DNA of 28,912 nt from a virus, in IMG/VR virus record IMGVR_UViG_3300005832_000058, positions 1 through 28,912 of that record; one strand, given 5' to 3'. Both the position numbers and the translations under genes were made by a program. How positions within the stretch are numbered: position 1 is the stretch's first letter; every line of letters starts with the position of its first letter. This document shows, piece after piece, positions 19,186 through 27,396 of the stretch. The notes beneath the pieces were generated by a model. That model did no database searches. It worked only from the letters and a program-made list of their open reading frames with translations, and was not told the origin of the DNA.

Positions 19186-19675
19186 GTTAGATCAAACAAA
19201 AGAAGATGCTATATATGATTGGGCCGCTGCATCTTTGTCTGGAACTCAAATTATATGGGACAAACCAAATGCTCCAAGACCAATGTTGCCATATGTTACA
19301 TTAAATATTATTGGTGGGCCTATTAATTTAGCTAACAAAACACCATATAAATATAAAGAACTCGATACATGGACATACCAATTTAAAAAAAGAATAACCT
19401 TAAGTGTAAATATATTTGGATATGAAAATCATTTAAATTTAATTGAATCTTTGTTAGATTCATTAGAATTAGATTCTAAAATAGAAATATTAAATATTGC
19501 AGGATTAGCTTGTTGGGGATATGATGGGCCAATAGATTTAAGTATTAAAAGGGATACTGAATGGGAATTTAGATCGCAAGCAGATGTATTTTTATCATAT
19601 GGTAAAAATGTAGATGATATCCCAGGGGAAGTACAAAGTATAGAATTAAACGGAGAAATAATATCCATATCATAA
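19175..19675 (+). CDS. Neck terminator-like protein
   Basis: The 166-residue protein resembles the tail/neck terminator found before contractile sheath genes: IYDWAAASLSGTQIIWDKPN, then APRPMLPYVTLNIIGGPIN, and later KKRITLSVNIFGYENHLNLI. It has the sheet-plus-helix layout of gpU-like terminators that end the tail tube and sheath. It overlaps the previous gene by 11 nt and is followed by AAAGGAG of the sheath gene. Confidence 0.7.
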   Translation: MAYRLDQTKEDAIYDWAAASLSGTQIIWDKPNAPRPMLPYVTLNIIGGPINLANKTPYKYKELDTWTYQFKKRITLSVNIFGYENHLNLIESLLDSLELDSKIEILNIAGLACWGYDGPIDLSIKRDTEWEFRSQADVFLSYGKNVDDIPGEVQSIELNGEIISIS

Positions 19676-19687
19676 AGGAGTATTAAT

Positions 19688-21046
19688 ATGAGTGATGTAA
19701 AAGATTATGTAGTAATAAATATAACAAGAGAAACAGCAAGAGTTACCAGGGCTGGATTTGGTACACCTCTATTGTTTGGGCCTCATTATTATTTTCCAGA
19801 TAGGGTAATGACGTATACCGATCCTGCTGATATGTTAGATGATGGTTTTTTAACAACTGATGATTTATATAGGGCAGCATTAAAATTATATTCTCAACAA
19901 TTATCACCTCAATCATTTAAAGTAGGTAGGAAACTTGAAGATGTTAATTCTAAGGTTTCTTTGGCATTTACAGGTACACCTTCTGCTGGTACTTGGACTT
20001 TAGATGTTGGTATAGGAGATGCAACACCAGTAACAACTGGTAATATAACATATAGTGCGGATGATGATACTACCGCAATAGAAACAGCCATTGAAGCTTT
20101 GACAGGAGTAACCGAAGTAACTGTAACCGGACTTTATAGCACTGGCTATACAATAGAGTTTACAGGGGTTGATGCAGCAGCAGACTTTAGGATAACTGCA
20201 ATAGATATATCAAGTTTAACTGGCGTAACCGCTGCAACAGTTACACAGGATCAATATGGCTCTGCTGTTGAAACTTGGGATACTGGATTAAACGCTATTA
20301 TAGCAGCAGACGATGATTGGTATGCATTGGTAGCTACGACAAGAACAAAGGCTGATATATTATTACTTGCAGCAATTATAGAGACTAAGATAAAGATGTA
20401 TATAGCATGTAACGGAGAGGCCGATGTCAAAAATGGAATTGCTGCAAATACATTACTATCTTTAAAAGCGTTAACTTATGACAGAACTGCTTATTTATAT
20501 AGTGCTGATTATGCTAATTTTCCTGAGGCTGCTTGGCTTGGTGGTCAATTGCCTAAAAATCCTGGTAGTATCACATGGAAGTTTAAAACGCTTACGGGTA
20601 TAACGCCAGACATTCTTACCGCAGCAGAATTATTGAATATTAATGGAAATTATGGAAATACTTATGAGACTGTTGGCGGTATAAACATGATATCATCAGA
20701 GGCTACGGTAGTTTCTGGAGAATATATTGACATCATACGCGGGACAGATTGGCTACAAGTTAATACACAAACAGATTTATTTGCATTACTTGCCAATCCT
20801 GATAAAATTCCAAGGACAAATGCTGGAGGTGGCGCGATTGAAGGTATAATAAAATATTGGCTTGATAGAGCTGAATCTGCATCTGTTAATTTGTTAGTTC
20901 CAGATGAATCTATTGTATATGTTCCAAGAGTAGAAGATTTACCAATAGCAGATAGGGCAGCGCGTTTGTTCAGTGGAATAACATTCTCTGGTAAATATGC
21001 CGGTGCAATTCATAAGATAACTGTAAATGGAAAATTAAGTATATAA
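19688..21046 (+). CDS. Contractile tail sheath (DUF3383) with inserted domain
   Basis: The 452-residue product matches DUF3383 sheath proteins: DYVVINITRETARVTRAGFGTPL at the start, a conserved FKVGRK (77-82), then WYALVATTRTKADILLLAA, and a C-terminal end that joins neighbouring subunits (GKYAGAIHKITVNGKLSI). The sheath contracts to drive the tube into the host. Residues about 87-195 are an insertion: AGTWTLDVGIGDATPVTTGN, DDTTAIETAIEALTGVTEVT, GYTIEFTGVDAAADFRITA. It is likely exposed on the tail surface. AAAGGAG precedes the start. Confidence 0.9.
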   Translation: MSDVKDYVVINITRETARVTRAGFGTPLLFGPHYYFPDRVMTYTDPADMLDDGFLTTDDLYRAALKLYSQQLSPQSFKVGRKLEDVNSKVSLAFTGTPSAGTWTLDVGIGDATPVTTGNITYSADDDTTAIETAIEALTGVTEVTVTGLYSTGYTIEFTGVDAAADFRITAIDISSLTGVTAATVTQDQYGSAVETWDTGLNAIIAADDDWYALVATTRTKADILLLAAIIETKIKMYIACNGEADVKNGIAANTLLSLKALTYDRTAYLYSADYANFPEAAWLGGQLPKNPGSITWKFKTLTGITPDILTAAELLNINGNYGNTYETVGGINMISSEATVVSGEYIDIIRGTDWLQVNTQTDLFALLANPDKIPRTNAGGGAIEGIIKYWLDRAESASVNLLVPDESIVYVPRVEDLPIADRAARLFSGITFSGKYAGAIHKITVNGKLSI

Positions 21047-21072
21047 TAACATATATTTGAAAGGATAAATTG

Positions 21073-21471
21073 ATGAGGACGTATAATCCAAAAGAAGTGT
21101 CGTTTTTAGTTGGAACTTCTTTACTTACTGGTTGGAATAATATAAGAATTGTTCGAGCCGAAGATGGAGTTATGTTTAGTTCCGGAACACAAGGTGAATT
21201 GACTAGAACTATAAATCACAATAAATTAGGAAGCTTTGTTGTAACAATGCAACAATCAAGTATTGATAATGAAACATTAAGTGCGTTAGCATTATCTCAA
21301 TTGGCTATTCCGTGCATGATGATTGATAGGTCTGGTACAACTAAGGCAGCAATTGAATTGGGAACAGTTATAAAGTTTCCGGATTCAGATTATGGGAAGG
21401 AAGCAGGAACAAGGGAATGGACTATAACTGGAGAATTGATTGCATTTATTGGAAGTAACAATCAAGATTAG
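21073..21471 (+). CDS. Tail tube protein (DUF3277)
   Basis: The 132-residue protein matches DUF3277 tube subunits: VSFLVGTSLLTGWNNIRIVRAED, FSSGTQGELTRTINHNKLG, VTMQQSSIDNETLSALAL and the C-terminal WTITGELIAFIGSNNQD. The tube is a stack of hexamers inside the sheath. The ATG at 21073 follows AAAGGATAAATTG; the adjacent TTG would add one residue. The gene ends in TAG; a second TAG follows 10 codons later. Confidence 0.85.
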   Translation: MRTYNPKEVSFLVGTSLLTGWNNIRIVRAEDGVMFSSGTQGELTRTINHNKLGSFVVTMQQSSIDNETLSALALSQLAIPCMMIDRSGTTKAAIELGTVIKFPDSDYGKEAGTREWTITGELIAFIGSNNQD

Positions 21472-21482
21472 GGAGTTTTGCG

Positions 21483-21932
21483 ATGGGGAATCGAGCAATA
21501 GAAAAAGAAATAGACGGTGAAGTTTATTCATTTTTTATGTTAAGACCAAGAAAGAGCCTTTCTTTATTATCAAAGATAGTTAAGTTACTAGGCCCAAGCA
21601 TAGGAAAAGCTTTTTCAACAGAAGTTAAGGTAAAAGATATAATGGATGCCAATATAAATATTGGTGATTCTGTAATTGCATTTTCAAATCAATTTGATGA
21701 TGATAGAGTACAGAATATAATAGATATACTTTTAAGTCAAGTTCATCATAAAGGAAAAGGAGAATTATCAAATGATGCAGTTTATGATGAGTTATTTTCT
21801 GGAAAAATAAAGCATTTATTTAAAGTTGTATTAAAGGCAATGGAGGTGCAGTATGCTGATTTTTTCGGAGACGAAGATTTTCTTGGGACAATAATAAGGA
21901 AATCAAAGGATCAAATAAAGATAGACAATTAA
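21483..21932 (+). CDS. Tail assembly chaperone (frame 0)
   Basis: The 149-residue protein has the pattern of contractile-phage tail assembly chaperones: a beta start (DGEVYSFFMLRPRKSLSL) and SKIVKLLGPSIGKAF, a region common to myovirus chaperones, then helical sequence. It sits between tube and tape measure, the expected position, and probably gives a longer product by -1 frameshift. GGGAGTTTTGCG lies before the ATG. Confidence 0.7.
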   Translation: MGNRAIEKEIDGEVYSFFMLRPRKSLSLLSKIVKLLGPSIGKAFSTEVKVKDIMDANINIGDSVIAFSNQFDDDRVQNIIDILLSQVHHKGKGELSNDAVYDELFSGKIKHLFKVVLKAMEVQYADFFGDEDFLGTIIRKSKDQIKIDN

Positions 21933-22165
21933 ATAAAAGATTAGTAAATTATGAAGAATTAAATATAGATTTATTCTTATGGAGACCTATTCTTGAAAAA
22001 GTTTTAACATTTACTGAAGTTGAAACATTATGTGATATAAATGATATAGCAGATGCAAACGAAGCATTAGATATTAAGATATATTTGGAAAATTTAAAAG
22101 CAAAAGAAGAAAAAGAAGAATATGACATTAAGGACATTATTGATAAAGTTGGGATTCAAGGGTGA
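21860..22165 (+). CDS. Frameshifted extension of the tail assembly chaperone
   Basis: The -1 frame is open from 21860 (just after TGA at 21857-21859) to TGA at 22163-22165, about 101 codons. It contains clear protein sequence (LVNYEELNIDLFLWRPILEK, then LCDINDIADANEALDIKIY). It has no start of its own, and 21933-22121 would otherwise be empty. A slippery heptamer T-TTT-TTC at 21860-21866 lies in the right frame at the start of the overlap. The fusion would resemble lambda gpGT. The four Arg codons right after the slip are unusual. The frame overlaps the tape measure start. Confidence 0.65.
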   Translation, partial: FFRRRRFSWDNNKEIKGSNKDRQLNKRLVNYEELNIDLFLWRPILEKVLTFTEVETLCDINDIADANEALDIKIYLENLKAKEEKEEYDIKDIIDKVGIQG

Positions 22166-23930
22166 TGTAGCAAAACTTGTTGCATTTGATAATAAGATAA
22201 CATCATTTAAAACTAACGTTTTGGGTCTTAGTGCTGTATTTGCTACTGCTACTGCTAGTCTTGCATATTTTTTAAATGAAGCTGCGAAACTTGAGCAGAC
22301 TAAAATTGCTTTTGAAGTAATGACAAATTCAGCAGCATTAGGCCAAAAATTAATTAAAGATTTATTTACATTTGCAAGAACGACTCCATTTAGAATACCT
22401 GGCGTAATGCAAGCCAGCAAGATCTTATTAGCTATGGGTGTTACTGCGAATGAGCAAATTGATGTGTTAACTAAAATAGGTCATGTTGCCGCCGGAATAG
22501 GGAAGCCTCTTGATCAATTAGCCAGTATATTTGGTAGGGTAAGAGCTGCTGGATATTTAACTGGTTATGAAATGGAACGTTTAAGACGTGCTGGTGTTCC
22601 ATTGGGAGCATATTTATCTGAATTATTAAAGAAGCCCGAAAGAGAAATATTGCATTTGATCAGATCAAAACAAATATCATTTGAGGTGTTTGCCGATGCA
22701 TGGGAATTAATGGTTGAAAAGAGATTCCCAAAGTTAATGGATAGATTGTTACTTACTTTTAAAGGTATAGTTAGCAATATACAGGATTATATATATGAAA
22801 TAGTTGCGTTTTCAGGAGAAGAATTATTACCAGTTTTTAAATTAATGGCTAATCAATTAATGTTTTTACTTGATTCAAGTAGACAGTTAATAGGTTTAAA
22901 ATTTAAACAATTTTTTATTGGTGTATCTTCTGCTCTTGAATTAATTAATAAAGGATTTATAAAACTTTATTTCAGAACAAGAGAAACTATCGATCAATTT
23001 GGTGGAATAAATAGATTATTTAAAATATTCGGTACACTTTTTGGAATGTTTGCAGGGACAAAAGCATTGATGGTTCTTGGTAGAATAGGCAAAATAGTTG
23101 TATCAACTCTTAGTTTTGCATCTTTAAAATTAGCATTAATTGGTGCTGCTATGATAGGAATATTTTTAGCAACAGAAGATATAATTGGATATATATTAGG
23201 TAAAAAATCTGTTTTAGAAGCTATATTAAATATGGTTAGCGAAAAAGCACCTAGGGCATATGGTCATTTAATAAAATGGCTGCGAATATTAAGAAGAGAA
23301 ATAGAAGGATTGTCATTATTAGCCATTGGCTTATTTGTAGGTTTAACAAATGGCGATTGGTCTATGGCTAAAGCCGGAATGGAACAAATGAGTGAAGCAT
23401 ATAGGATGGCATTTGAAAAAGTATCAAAAGAAAAAATAAAACCTACTGTCGAACCATACAAAGGCAAAATAGATATGTCTGAACTAAATGTTATTGAAAG
23501 ACAAATAGCTAAGAGTCCTTTTTTGGTTAAAGTTGCTGAAAAAATTGAAGATTTAAAATATGTAATAGATGACGCATTTAAACCTGCTGGTAAACATATA
23601 CCTATAACTATTGGCCCACAGTTTGAAAGAAATATAATACCAAGGCTATCTTTAAGCCCACAGGCACTAATGTATAGACAGTTAGTAGAAAGACCGACAA
23701 CGAAATCTCCAGAAAGTATTATTCTTGAAAGAAGTGAAAGATTGAGAGAGGGATTGAAAAGTATTAATATAAACATCCCAACTGAAGTTCATTTTAACAA
23801 TTTACCTTTAAATTCTAATAATGAACGAATAGTAAGTGAAATTAAAAATATTATGAAAAAAGTCGCCAGTGAAGTAATTGGTGAGAAATTAAAGACTGAA
23901 CTATCAGCAGTGGAGCCACCAATAGAATAA
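22122..23930 (+). CDS. Tail tape measure protein
   Basis: The 602-residue protein begins with the tape measure domain: TASLAYFLNEAAKLEQTKIA, TRTTPF-type FARTTPFRIPGVMQASKILL, and LASIFGRVRAAGYLTGYEMER. Helical repeats follow; a hydrophobic stretch at about residues 293-361 (KALMVLGRIGKIVVSTLSF, LALIGAAMIGIFLATEDII) would form membrane-inserting helices. C-terminal residues 470-602 are less conserved. The length is short for the class and implies a short tail (roughly 90 nm if 0.15 nm per residue holds; inference). The start has a weak Shine-Dalgarno (GAAGAAAAAGAAGAAT). Confidence 0.9.
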   Translation: MTLRTLLIKLGFKGDVAKLVAFDNKITSFKTNVLGLSAVFATATASLAYFLNEAAKLEQTKIAFEVMTNSAALGQKLIKDLFTFARTTPFRIPGVMQASKILLAMGVTANEQIDVLTKIGHVAAGIGKPLDQLASIFGRVRAAGYLTGYEMERLRRAGVPLGAYLSELLKKPEREILHLIRSKQISFEVFADAWELMVEKRFPKLMDRLLLTFKGIVSNIQDYIYEIVAFSGEELLPVFKLMANQLMFLLDSSRQLIGLKFKQFFIGVSSALELINKGFIKLYFRTRETIDQFGGINRLFKIFGTLFGMFAGTKALMVLGRIGKIVVSTLSFASLKLALIGAAMIGIFLATEDIIGYILGKKSVLEAILNMVSEKAPRAYGHLIKWLRILRREIEGLSLLAIGLFVGLTNGDWSMAKAGMEQMSEAYRMAFEKVSKEKIKPTVEPYKGKIDMSELNVIERQIAKSPFLVKVAEKIEDLKYVIDDAFKPAGKHIPITIGPQFERNIIPRLSLSPQALMYRQLVERPTTKSPESIILERSERLREGLKSININIPTEVHFNNLPLNSNNERIVSEIKNIMKKVASEVIGEKLKTELSAVEPPIE

Positions 23931-24607
23931 TGGCTAATATATTTAAAAGATTTCTTGAAACAAAAAAAGTTACATTAATAAAAGATGGAGATAAAACAAT
24001 AATTGCTTGCGATGTTGTTACAAGCGAAACTCATCAAATGGCTTCTGAGGCTACTCAATATGAAATAGAAGATGGTTCCGATATAAGTGACCATGTTATT
24101 AATAGGGGGAAATTGCTTACAATAGAAGGTGAAATAACAGATGATCCTATAACTATATTAGATACTGGTATTTTTGAAAGAACAATAGCAAATGTTACTC
24201 CTTCAATTTTAAGATCAAAATTATCATTTGGTTTAGGTGGAGATAAAGGCAAACCAAGTAAAGAAGTATTTGATCAATTTGAAAAAATATATGATAATAA
24301 AATTCCGTTGACGATTATTACCGGATTAAAAAAATATGATAATATGATAATGGAAAATTTAAGTATACCACGCACTAGTAAAACTGTTCGTTCATTGAAG
24401 TTTACGGCTACATTTCGTCAAATAAGAATAGTTAGTACACAATTTGTAACAGCTCCATCGGTATATCAAGATGTTGAATTTGGGGCTCAAACAAAAAAAA
24501 ATATAGGAACTCAAAACTCAAAAGCTTTATTGCAAGATGATAATTTAACTTTTACACGAAAGTTAGGAACTTGGGGAATTAACAGTTTTAAAAAAGTATT
24601 TCAATAA
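23930..24607 (+). CDS. Dit-like baseplate hub protein
   Basis: The 225-residue protein resembles the Dit-like N-terminal domain of contractile phages: VVTSETHQMASEATQYEIEDGS, SDHVINRGKLLTIEGEI, then LSIPRTSKTVRSLKFTATF. This domain forms the ring that joins tube to hub. Its ATG overlaps the tape measure stop (TAATG). The last 35 residues are polar and may fold on their own. Confidence 0.8.
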   Translation: MANIFKRFLETKKVTLIKDGDKTIIACDVVTSETHQMASEATQYEIEDGSDISDHVINRGKLLTIEGEITDDPITILDTGIFERTIANVTPSILRSKLSFGLGGDKGKPSKEVFDQFEKIYDNKIPLTIITGLKKYDNMIMENLSIPRTSKTVRSLKFTATFRQIRIVSTQFVTAPSVYQDVEFGAQTKKNIGTQNSKALLQDDNLTFTRKLGTWGINSFKKVFQ

Positions 24608-24949
24608 ATGAATATAAATAATACATATTTTATACAAATACCATTATTAAAAGAAGAATATAATTATGAATTTACTACTATTATAGGTGAATCTACTTAT
24701 ATTTTGTGGATTTATTTTAATAGGCGAATGGGAAGATGGATATTGAATGTTAAGGATGAAAGAAATAATTATTTAGTAATGGGTATACCTATTTTAATAG
24801 GATCTCAAATATTATCAAGATTTGCTAATCATAAATTAAATGATATAAAAATATTATTTGCATTTAACAAAAAGTCACAATATGAAGAGATAGGCGAATT
24901 TGATCTTGGTGATAATGGAGTTTTGCTTGTAGCAAGAGAATTAACATAG
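24608..24949 (+). CDS. Baseplate plug protein (Pam3 gp18-like)
   Basis: The 113-residue protein matches the baseplate plug pattern: IQIPLLKEEYNYEFTTIIG, YILWIYFNRRMGRWILNVKD and VMGIPILIGSQILSRFA. The plug closes the tube end within the hub. It follows the Dit-like gene without a gap. It ends in TAG; read-through would add 16 codons. The 79 nt to the next gene hold only AT-rich sequence and GAGGAATTAAG. Confidence 0.7.
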   Translation: MNINNTYFIQIPLLKEEYNYEFTTIIGESTYILWIYFNRRMGRWILNVKDERNNYLVMGIPILIGSQILSRFANHKLNDIKILFAFNKKSQYEEIGEFDLGDNGVLLVARELT

Positions 24950-25028
24950 TATAAATTTTGTTTTAATAAAAGGTTATCTATTATTAATAATATGTTTTAA
25001 CAGTACTTATGAGGAATTAAGATACGTA

Positions 25029-26090
25029 ATGCAAAATGCTTTATTTAATAGAAATGTATATATAACATTTGGCCCGATAAAGAAATTATATTTAGTAGAA
25101 AATAATTTTGCATTATCAAATATATCTCCTTCTAATATAGTTGGTGGATGGAATTCTATAAGTGTCATGAATGAGGGTTGGCCTTTTATTGAACCAAATA
25201 ATCCTCAAAAATATAATAGAGGATTTTCAAAATTAAGAGTATCATTCGATATAAAAAAGACTCTTGAACAAACTGAAAATGATGCTAATATAGAAATATA
25301 TAATGTATCAAAAGATTCATATAAACTACTTCAGCAAGTAGAAGAAACACATATTGTTCAATTATCAGTTGGCTATGAAAATTTAATAGATACAATATTT
25401 ATAGGTAATATAGAAAATTCATATTATTATAGAGAAAAATCAAATTGGATATTAAATATAAAAGGAAAAGATGGGCAAGAAAACATACAAGATAATATAA
25501 TTAATAAATCATATAGACCTGGGTTTGATTTAAAAAGTGTATTATTGGATATGATAAAATCATCAAATGTGCTTCCAAAAGGAGCATATGATAGCGCAAT
25601 AAAATGGATAGAAGATAAATTATCATCAGGAAAAAAGACTCAAAATGGATTAACTATAAGCGGAAGATTGATAGATGAAGTAAATAAATTACTAAGTGAA
25701 TTTAATGCTACATTATCTATTCAAGATGAAAAAGTACAGATAATATATAAAAATAGTAATAATGAAGATAATATTTTTTTAATATCTCCTTCTTCTGGAT
25801 TGATAGGCTCTCCGAAAGATAAGGGTGCTGATGAAGGATTGGAGTTTAAATGTTTATTAATACCAAAATTGAAACCTGGATCATTGGTTAAGATAGAAAG
25901 TAATACAATAAATGATTTTTATCGTGTAGATAGTATTATTTATAAGGGTGATACCCATAGCAATGATTGGGAATGTAAATGTGAAGCAAGTAAACCAACT
26001 AATATAATTACTGATTTACCTATAATTAAATATTATAATAATATTGAAATAGAAAAAGAATTAAATTCTAGTTGGGAAAGATTAGTATGA
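25029..26090 (+). CDS. Baseplate hub protein
   Basis: The 353-residue product is placed and shaped as the hub (gp27/gpD-like): KLRVSFDIKKTLEQTENDANIEIYN early, then VQLSVGYENLIDTIFIGNIE, a helical IKWIEDKLSSG and INEVNK-like LIDEVNKLLSEFNATLSI, and C-terminal LEFKCLLIPKLKPGSLVKIE. Such hubs carry the spike. The Shine-Dalgarno (GAGGAA) is about 14 nt from the ATG, longer than usual. TGA overlaps the spike start. Confidence 0.75.
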   Translation: MQNALFNRNVYITFGPIKKLYLVENNFALSNISPSNIVGGWNSISVMNEGWPFIEPNNPQKYNRGFSKLRVSFDIKKTLEQTENDANIEIYNVSKDSYKLLQQVEETHIVQLSVGYENLIDTIFIGNIENSYYYREKSNWILNIKGKDGQENIQDNIINKSYRPGFDLKSVLLDMIKSSNVLPKGAYDSAIKWIEDKLSSGKKTQNGLTISGRLIDEVNKLLSEFNATLSIQDEKVQIIYKNSNNEDNIFLISPSSGLIGSPKDKGADEGLEFKCLLIPKLKPGSLVKIESNTINDFYRVDSIIYKGDTHSNDWECKCEASKPTNIITDLPIIKYYNNIEIEKELNSSWERLV

Positions 26091-26761
26091 TAAAAACTAA
26101 TAATACACCAAGTTTTGCAGAATTCGTAAAAAAAGCTTTTAGAAAAGAAGCTTTAGAAATACATGTTTCAGTCCCAGGAAAAATTAAAGAATATGATTCA
26201 GATACACAAAAGGCAACAGTTGTTCCTTTGTTAAAAAAGAAATGGAAAGACGGTTTATCTACATTATCAGATTTACCAGTTTTAAGTAATGTACCTGTTC
26301 ACTGTTTAAGCGCAAATAATAGAAAAACTTTCATTCATATGCCTTTAAAAGCAGGAGACCTTGGAATGATAATGTTTTGTGATAGAAGTATTGATAATTA
26401 CTTATCATCATCTCCACAGGAAGGAAATGAAGTAAAACCTACTTTTCATAATAGCCCACGGCATCATGATTTAAGTGATGCTTGGTTTGTCCCTGGAATA
26501 TTACCATTTAGTTTAGCATTGCAAAACATAACTACTGATGATATAATAATAAAAAATGATAATACTAAAATTACAATTTCTCCTGATGGAAAAATATCAA
26601 TAGAAAATAGTAATTATGAGTTATTGGAAACACTAAGTACATTAATACAAAATTTGATTGATGCAAAGGTTATAACGCTTTTAGGCCCGCAGCCGTTCTT
26701 AGCAAATACAATAGCGTTATTAACGCAAGATAAAACAAAAATAGATTCATTTAAGGTTTAA
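26087..26761 (+). CDS. Baseplate spike protein, gp138 N-terminal type
   Basis: The ATG at 26087 overlaps the hub stop (ATGA) and has GGGAAAG upstream; the TTG at 26072 is less likely. Residues 20-130 resemble the gp138 N-terminal OB-like domain: IHVSVPGKIKEYDSDTQKATV, LSDLPVLSNVPVHCLSAN, and KAGDLGMIMFCDRSIDNYL. The rest forms beta repeats (TTDDIIIKNDNTKITISPDG). The spike tip pierces the host envelope. Confidence 0.8.
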   Translation: MIKTNNTPSFAEFVKKAFRKEALEIHVSVPGKIKEYDSDTQKATVVPLLKKKWKDGLSTLSDLPVLSNVPVHCLSANNRKTFIHMPLKAGDLGMIMFCDRSIDNYLSSSPQEGNEVKPTFHNSPRHHDLSDAWFVPGILPFSLALQNITTDDIIIKNDNTKITISPDGKISIENSNYELLETLSTLIQNLIDAKVITLLGPQPFLANTIALLTQDKTKIDSFKV

Positions 26762-26765
26762 TAAA

Positions 26766-27005
26766 ATGCCTCTTATAGGAACAGCATCTACATGGAGAGA
26801 TTCTTTAATATCTGCAATGGGAATAAATTTTACTGGTATGTCACCAGCGGAAGAAGCAATAGTTAAAGCTGCATGGTTAGCTATATGCCAAACACATATA
26901 ACACATTTAACAACTAATTCACTAATTTTAACTACAGGTGTTACGGCAACAGGCACACCTGGAGGCCCATTACCAATAACGGCACAACCTGGAAGTTTGA
27001 GTTAA
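26766..27005 (+). CDS. Small baseplate-associated protein, 79 aa
   Basis: Unrecognised by family. AAGGTTTAATAAA precedes the ATG. A helical start (WRDSLISAMGINFTG, AEEAIVKAAWLAICQTHITH) is followed by a Thr/Gly/Pro-rich end (TGVTATGTPGGPLPITAQPG). Its place between the spike and the gp25-like wedge fits a spike- or wedge-associated component of simple baseplates. Confidence 0.55.
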   Translation: MPLIGTASTWRDSLISAMGINFTGMSPAEEAIVKAAWLAICQTHITHLTTNSLILTTGVTATGTPGGPLPITAQPGSLS

Positions 27006-27008
27006 ATT

Positions 27009-27386
27009 ATGAGCGATATAATTGATTTAAAATTAGATTCTGATAATTGGAATTATGTTCTAATAGAAGGCCAAGATTTAGCTACGGTATCAGGTATAGA
27101 TGCAATAGAACAACATTTAAAACAAAGATTTCAATTTTTTAGAGGCGAATATAAGCATAATTTAACCCGTGGGATACCCTATCATGATGAATTTTTTAAA
27201 AAAAGCCTAAATCCAATAGTAATGGATAGTATATTAAAAGATGTAATATTGGAAACACCAGGAATAATTGAATTGTTAAGTTTTTCAATTGAGTTAGATG
27301 ATCAAACAAGAATCTTATCTGTTATATTTAAAGTATCAACAGATAGCGGTATCTTAGATTATAATGGAAAAATTCCATTAGGATAA
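27009..27386 (+). CDS. Baseplate wedge protein, gp25-like
   Basis: The 125-residue protein matches gp25-like wedge subunits: EGQDLATVSGIDAIEQHLKQRF, RGEYKHNLTRGIPYHDEFF, then ETPGIIELLSFSIELDDQ. Gp25-type proteins initiate sheath assembly on the baseplate. It lies directly before the J-like gene, as in other simple contractile tails. Confidence 0.85.
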   Translation: MSDIIDLKLDSDNWNYVLIEGQDLATVSGIDAIEQHLKQRFQFFRGEYKHNLTRGIPYHDEFFKKSLNPIVMDSILKDVILETPGIIELLSFSIELDDQTRILSVIFKVSTDSGILDYNGKIPLG

Positions 27387-27396
27387 GGAATGTAAT

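Noticed and set aside
23264-23776. A 170-residue minus-strand frame inside the tape measure gene
   Set aside because: It lies fully opposite a conserved gene and shows no motif; antisense frames are common in AT-rich DNA.
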